A stretch of DNA of 64,000 nt. It comes from JAWLEP01 sp964553045. Lineage in GTDB: Bacteria > Fermentibacterota > Fermentibacteria > Fermentibacterales > JCC-6. The notes under the pieces are model-generated. The model was not told the DNA's origin. It saw nothing but the letters and a program-made list of their open reading frames with translations, and did not search any database. Positions 63,327 through 64,000 of this stretch are shown here, piece by piece. The translations under genes were made by a program, and so were the position numbers. Numbering within the stretch: position 1 is the first letter of the stretch; every line of letters begins with the position of its first letter. The stretch is from positions 69,932 to 133,931 of the forward strand of contig CAZKJG010000007.1 of the NCBI GenBank assembly GCA_964553045.1. The letters run 5' to 3'.

Positions 63327-64000
63327 CGCGACGTACCCCTGTGGGCCTCGCCGGACTCTGATGCCCCGCGCGGCGTCTGAACACGAACCAGCGTGCCGTC
63401 ACGCAGGTTTTCGTTCCCGGCTACGACAACCGAATCGCCTTCCGCAAGTCCGCTGAGAATTTGAACGCGTCCGCGTCCTTCGACGCCGGTTTCCACGACC
63501 CTGCGCCGGGCGGTACCGTTGTCTATCACGAAAGCCACGGACTCCCCGTCAGGTGTTAGGACAATCGCGTCACTCGGCACAGCAGGCGTCTCCGCCGAGG
63601 TGCCGAGCGCTACAGACACCCTAGCAAACATCCCGGGAAGCAGACGTACCGGCTCGTCGAGCGTGATCTCCACGGTCAGGGTCCTCGTTCGGCGGTCGAG
63701 TTCGCCATAGAGGCGACTCACCCGTCCTGTGAACGTGCGTCCAGGATGTGCGTCGAGGGTAGCAGTAGCGGCCATCTCTCGCGCGATGGCTCCCGCAGTG
63801 TGTTCCGGTACGCTGCACCGGATAACGAGGGTCGCCGGGTCGTACATCTCGGCCAAGGTCGATCGTGGGGCTACGTAATCACCCTCTGCAACGTAGGTTT
63901 GGGAAACGACACCTTCCCAAGGTGCCGTAACCTCGAAATCCCCCAGGCCTTCTGCTGCCCCGACGAACTGCGCTCGCGCCTGTTCGTGGCTCGCCCGAGC
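63323..64000 (-). CDS. RND periplasmic adaptor (membrane fusion protein), partial
   Basis: The C-terminal 225 codons of an adaptor that begins beyond the right edge. The lipoyl half-motif FEVTAPWEGVVSQTYVAEGDYV leads into a beta-barrel (GRTFTGRVSRLYGELDRRTRTLTVEI), LLPGMFARVSV and the membrane-proximal domain (VQILSGLAEGDSVVVAG). It links the inner-membrane pump to an outer-membrane channel, which is not in this window. The stop overlaps the RND start. Confidence 0.9.
   Translation of the reverse strand, partial: ARASHEQARAQFVGAAEGLGDFEVTAPWEGVVSQTYVAEGDYVAPRSTLAEMYDPATLVIRCSVPEHTAGAIAREMAATATLDAHPGRTFTGRVSRLYGELDRRTRTLTVEITLDEPVRLLPGMFARVSVALGTSAETPAVPSDAIVLTPDGESVAFVIDNGTARRRVVETGVEGRGRVQILSGLAEGDSVVVAGNENLRDGTLVRVQTPRGASESGEAHRGTSR

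Noticed and set aside
1..64000. Genome-wide reassignment of TGA to an amino acid
   Set aside because: Many genes end in TGA within ATGA or GTGA overlaps that define normal operons, so TGA is a standard stop here; only local recoding could be considered.
1..64000. CRISPR arrays, rRNA and tRNA genes
   Set aside because: No regularly spaced repeat array, no rRNA-like block and no cloverleaf-like sequence with a T-loop consensus was found by reading both strands.

Overview
The window is GC-rich DNA from a diderm bacterium. It encodes several lipoproteins with clear lipoboxes, an RND efflux pump, many secreted proteins and two proteins that end in type IX secretion (T9SS) type-A sorting domains. 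The sorting domains, a PorX-like PglZ response regulator with its PorY-like kinase, abundant VCBS/FG-GAP proteins, TPR and GGDEF signalling proteins and a stand-alone ATP-pyrophosphatase subunit of GMP synthase suggest an uncultured FCB-type lineage (for example Fermentibacterota-like). That placement is inference. No rRNA, tRNA or CRISPR array was seen. A 100-N scaffold gap lies at 49733-49832.

Layout. 1-4.3 kb (minus): tsaE (partial), porX-like regulator, porY-like kinase and a LarA-family protein in one tightly overlapped operon. 4.3-15 kb: a lipoprotein, a Tim44/zinc-ribbon/TerB membrane protein, a repeat element, a GT39-type membrane protein, xthA, a secreted unknown, a histidine kinase with a degenerate NtrC-type regulator, and two tandem paralogous membrane proteins. 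15-21 kb: two DOMON proteins flanking a predicted barrel, an interrupted T9SS cargo gene, agmatine deiminase with an FTR-like protein, and a recombined VCBS fragment. 21-29 kb: a PAS-PAS-GGDEF cyclase, a 1230-residue TIR/cyclase-like/AAA/TPR protein, and a second interrupted T9SS cargo gene. 29-32 kb: a 3'-phosphoesterase-RtcB-archease repair operon. 32-41 kb: radical SAM protein, S41 protease with duplicated flanking domains, nucleotidyltransferase remnant, SLC13 transporter, SDR and split GMP synthase. 40.9-49.6 kb: a flavin reductase-like protein with a probable anaerobic ergothioneine pair (EanB-like rhodanese, EanA/EgtD-like methyltransferase). A leader peptide and alternative hairpins follow, then a methyltransferase and a benzoyl-CoA-reductase/2-hydroxyacyl-CoA-dehydratase-like module with its ATPase activator. 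50-56.5 kb: TPR-GGDEF protein and an argB-argD-argC-argJ operon with a visible promoter and terminator. 56.7-64 kb: compositionally different DNA (OFA transporter, remnants, an interrupted lipoprotein, an IS-end-like repeat, RND pump and adaptor) that looks acquired.

The most unusual signals are three otherwise intact secreted-protein genes, each with a single in-frame stop codon. In one, TGA sits exactly at the lipobox cysteine. In another, TGA follows Cys-Pro-Gly and precedes a short hairpin at SECIS-like spacing. The two-part ergothioneine/BCR-type locus with its structured leader is the best candidate for an undescribed metabolic system.
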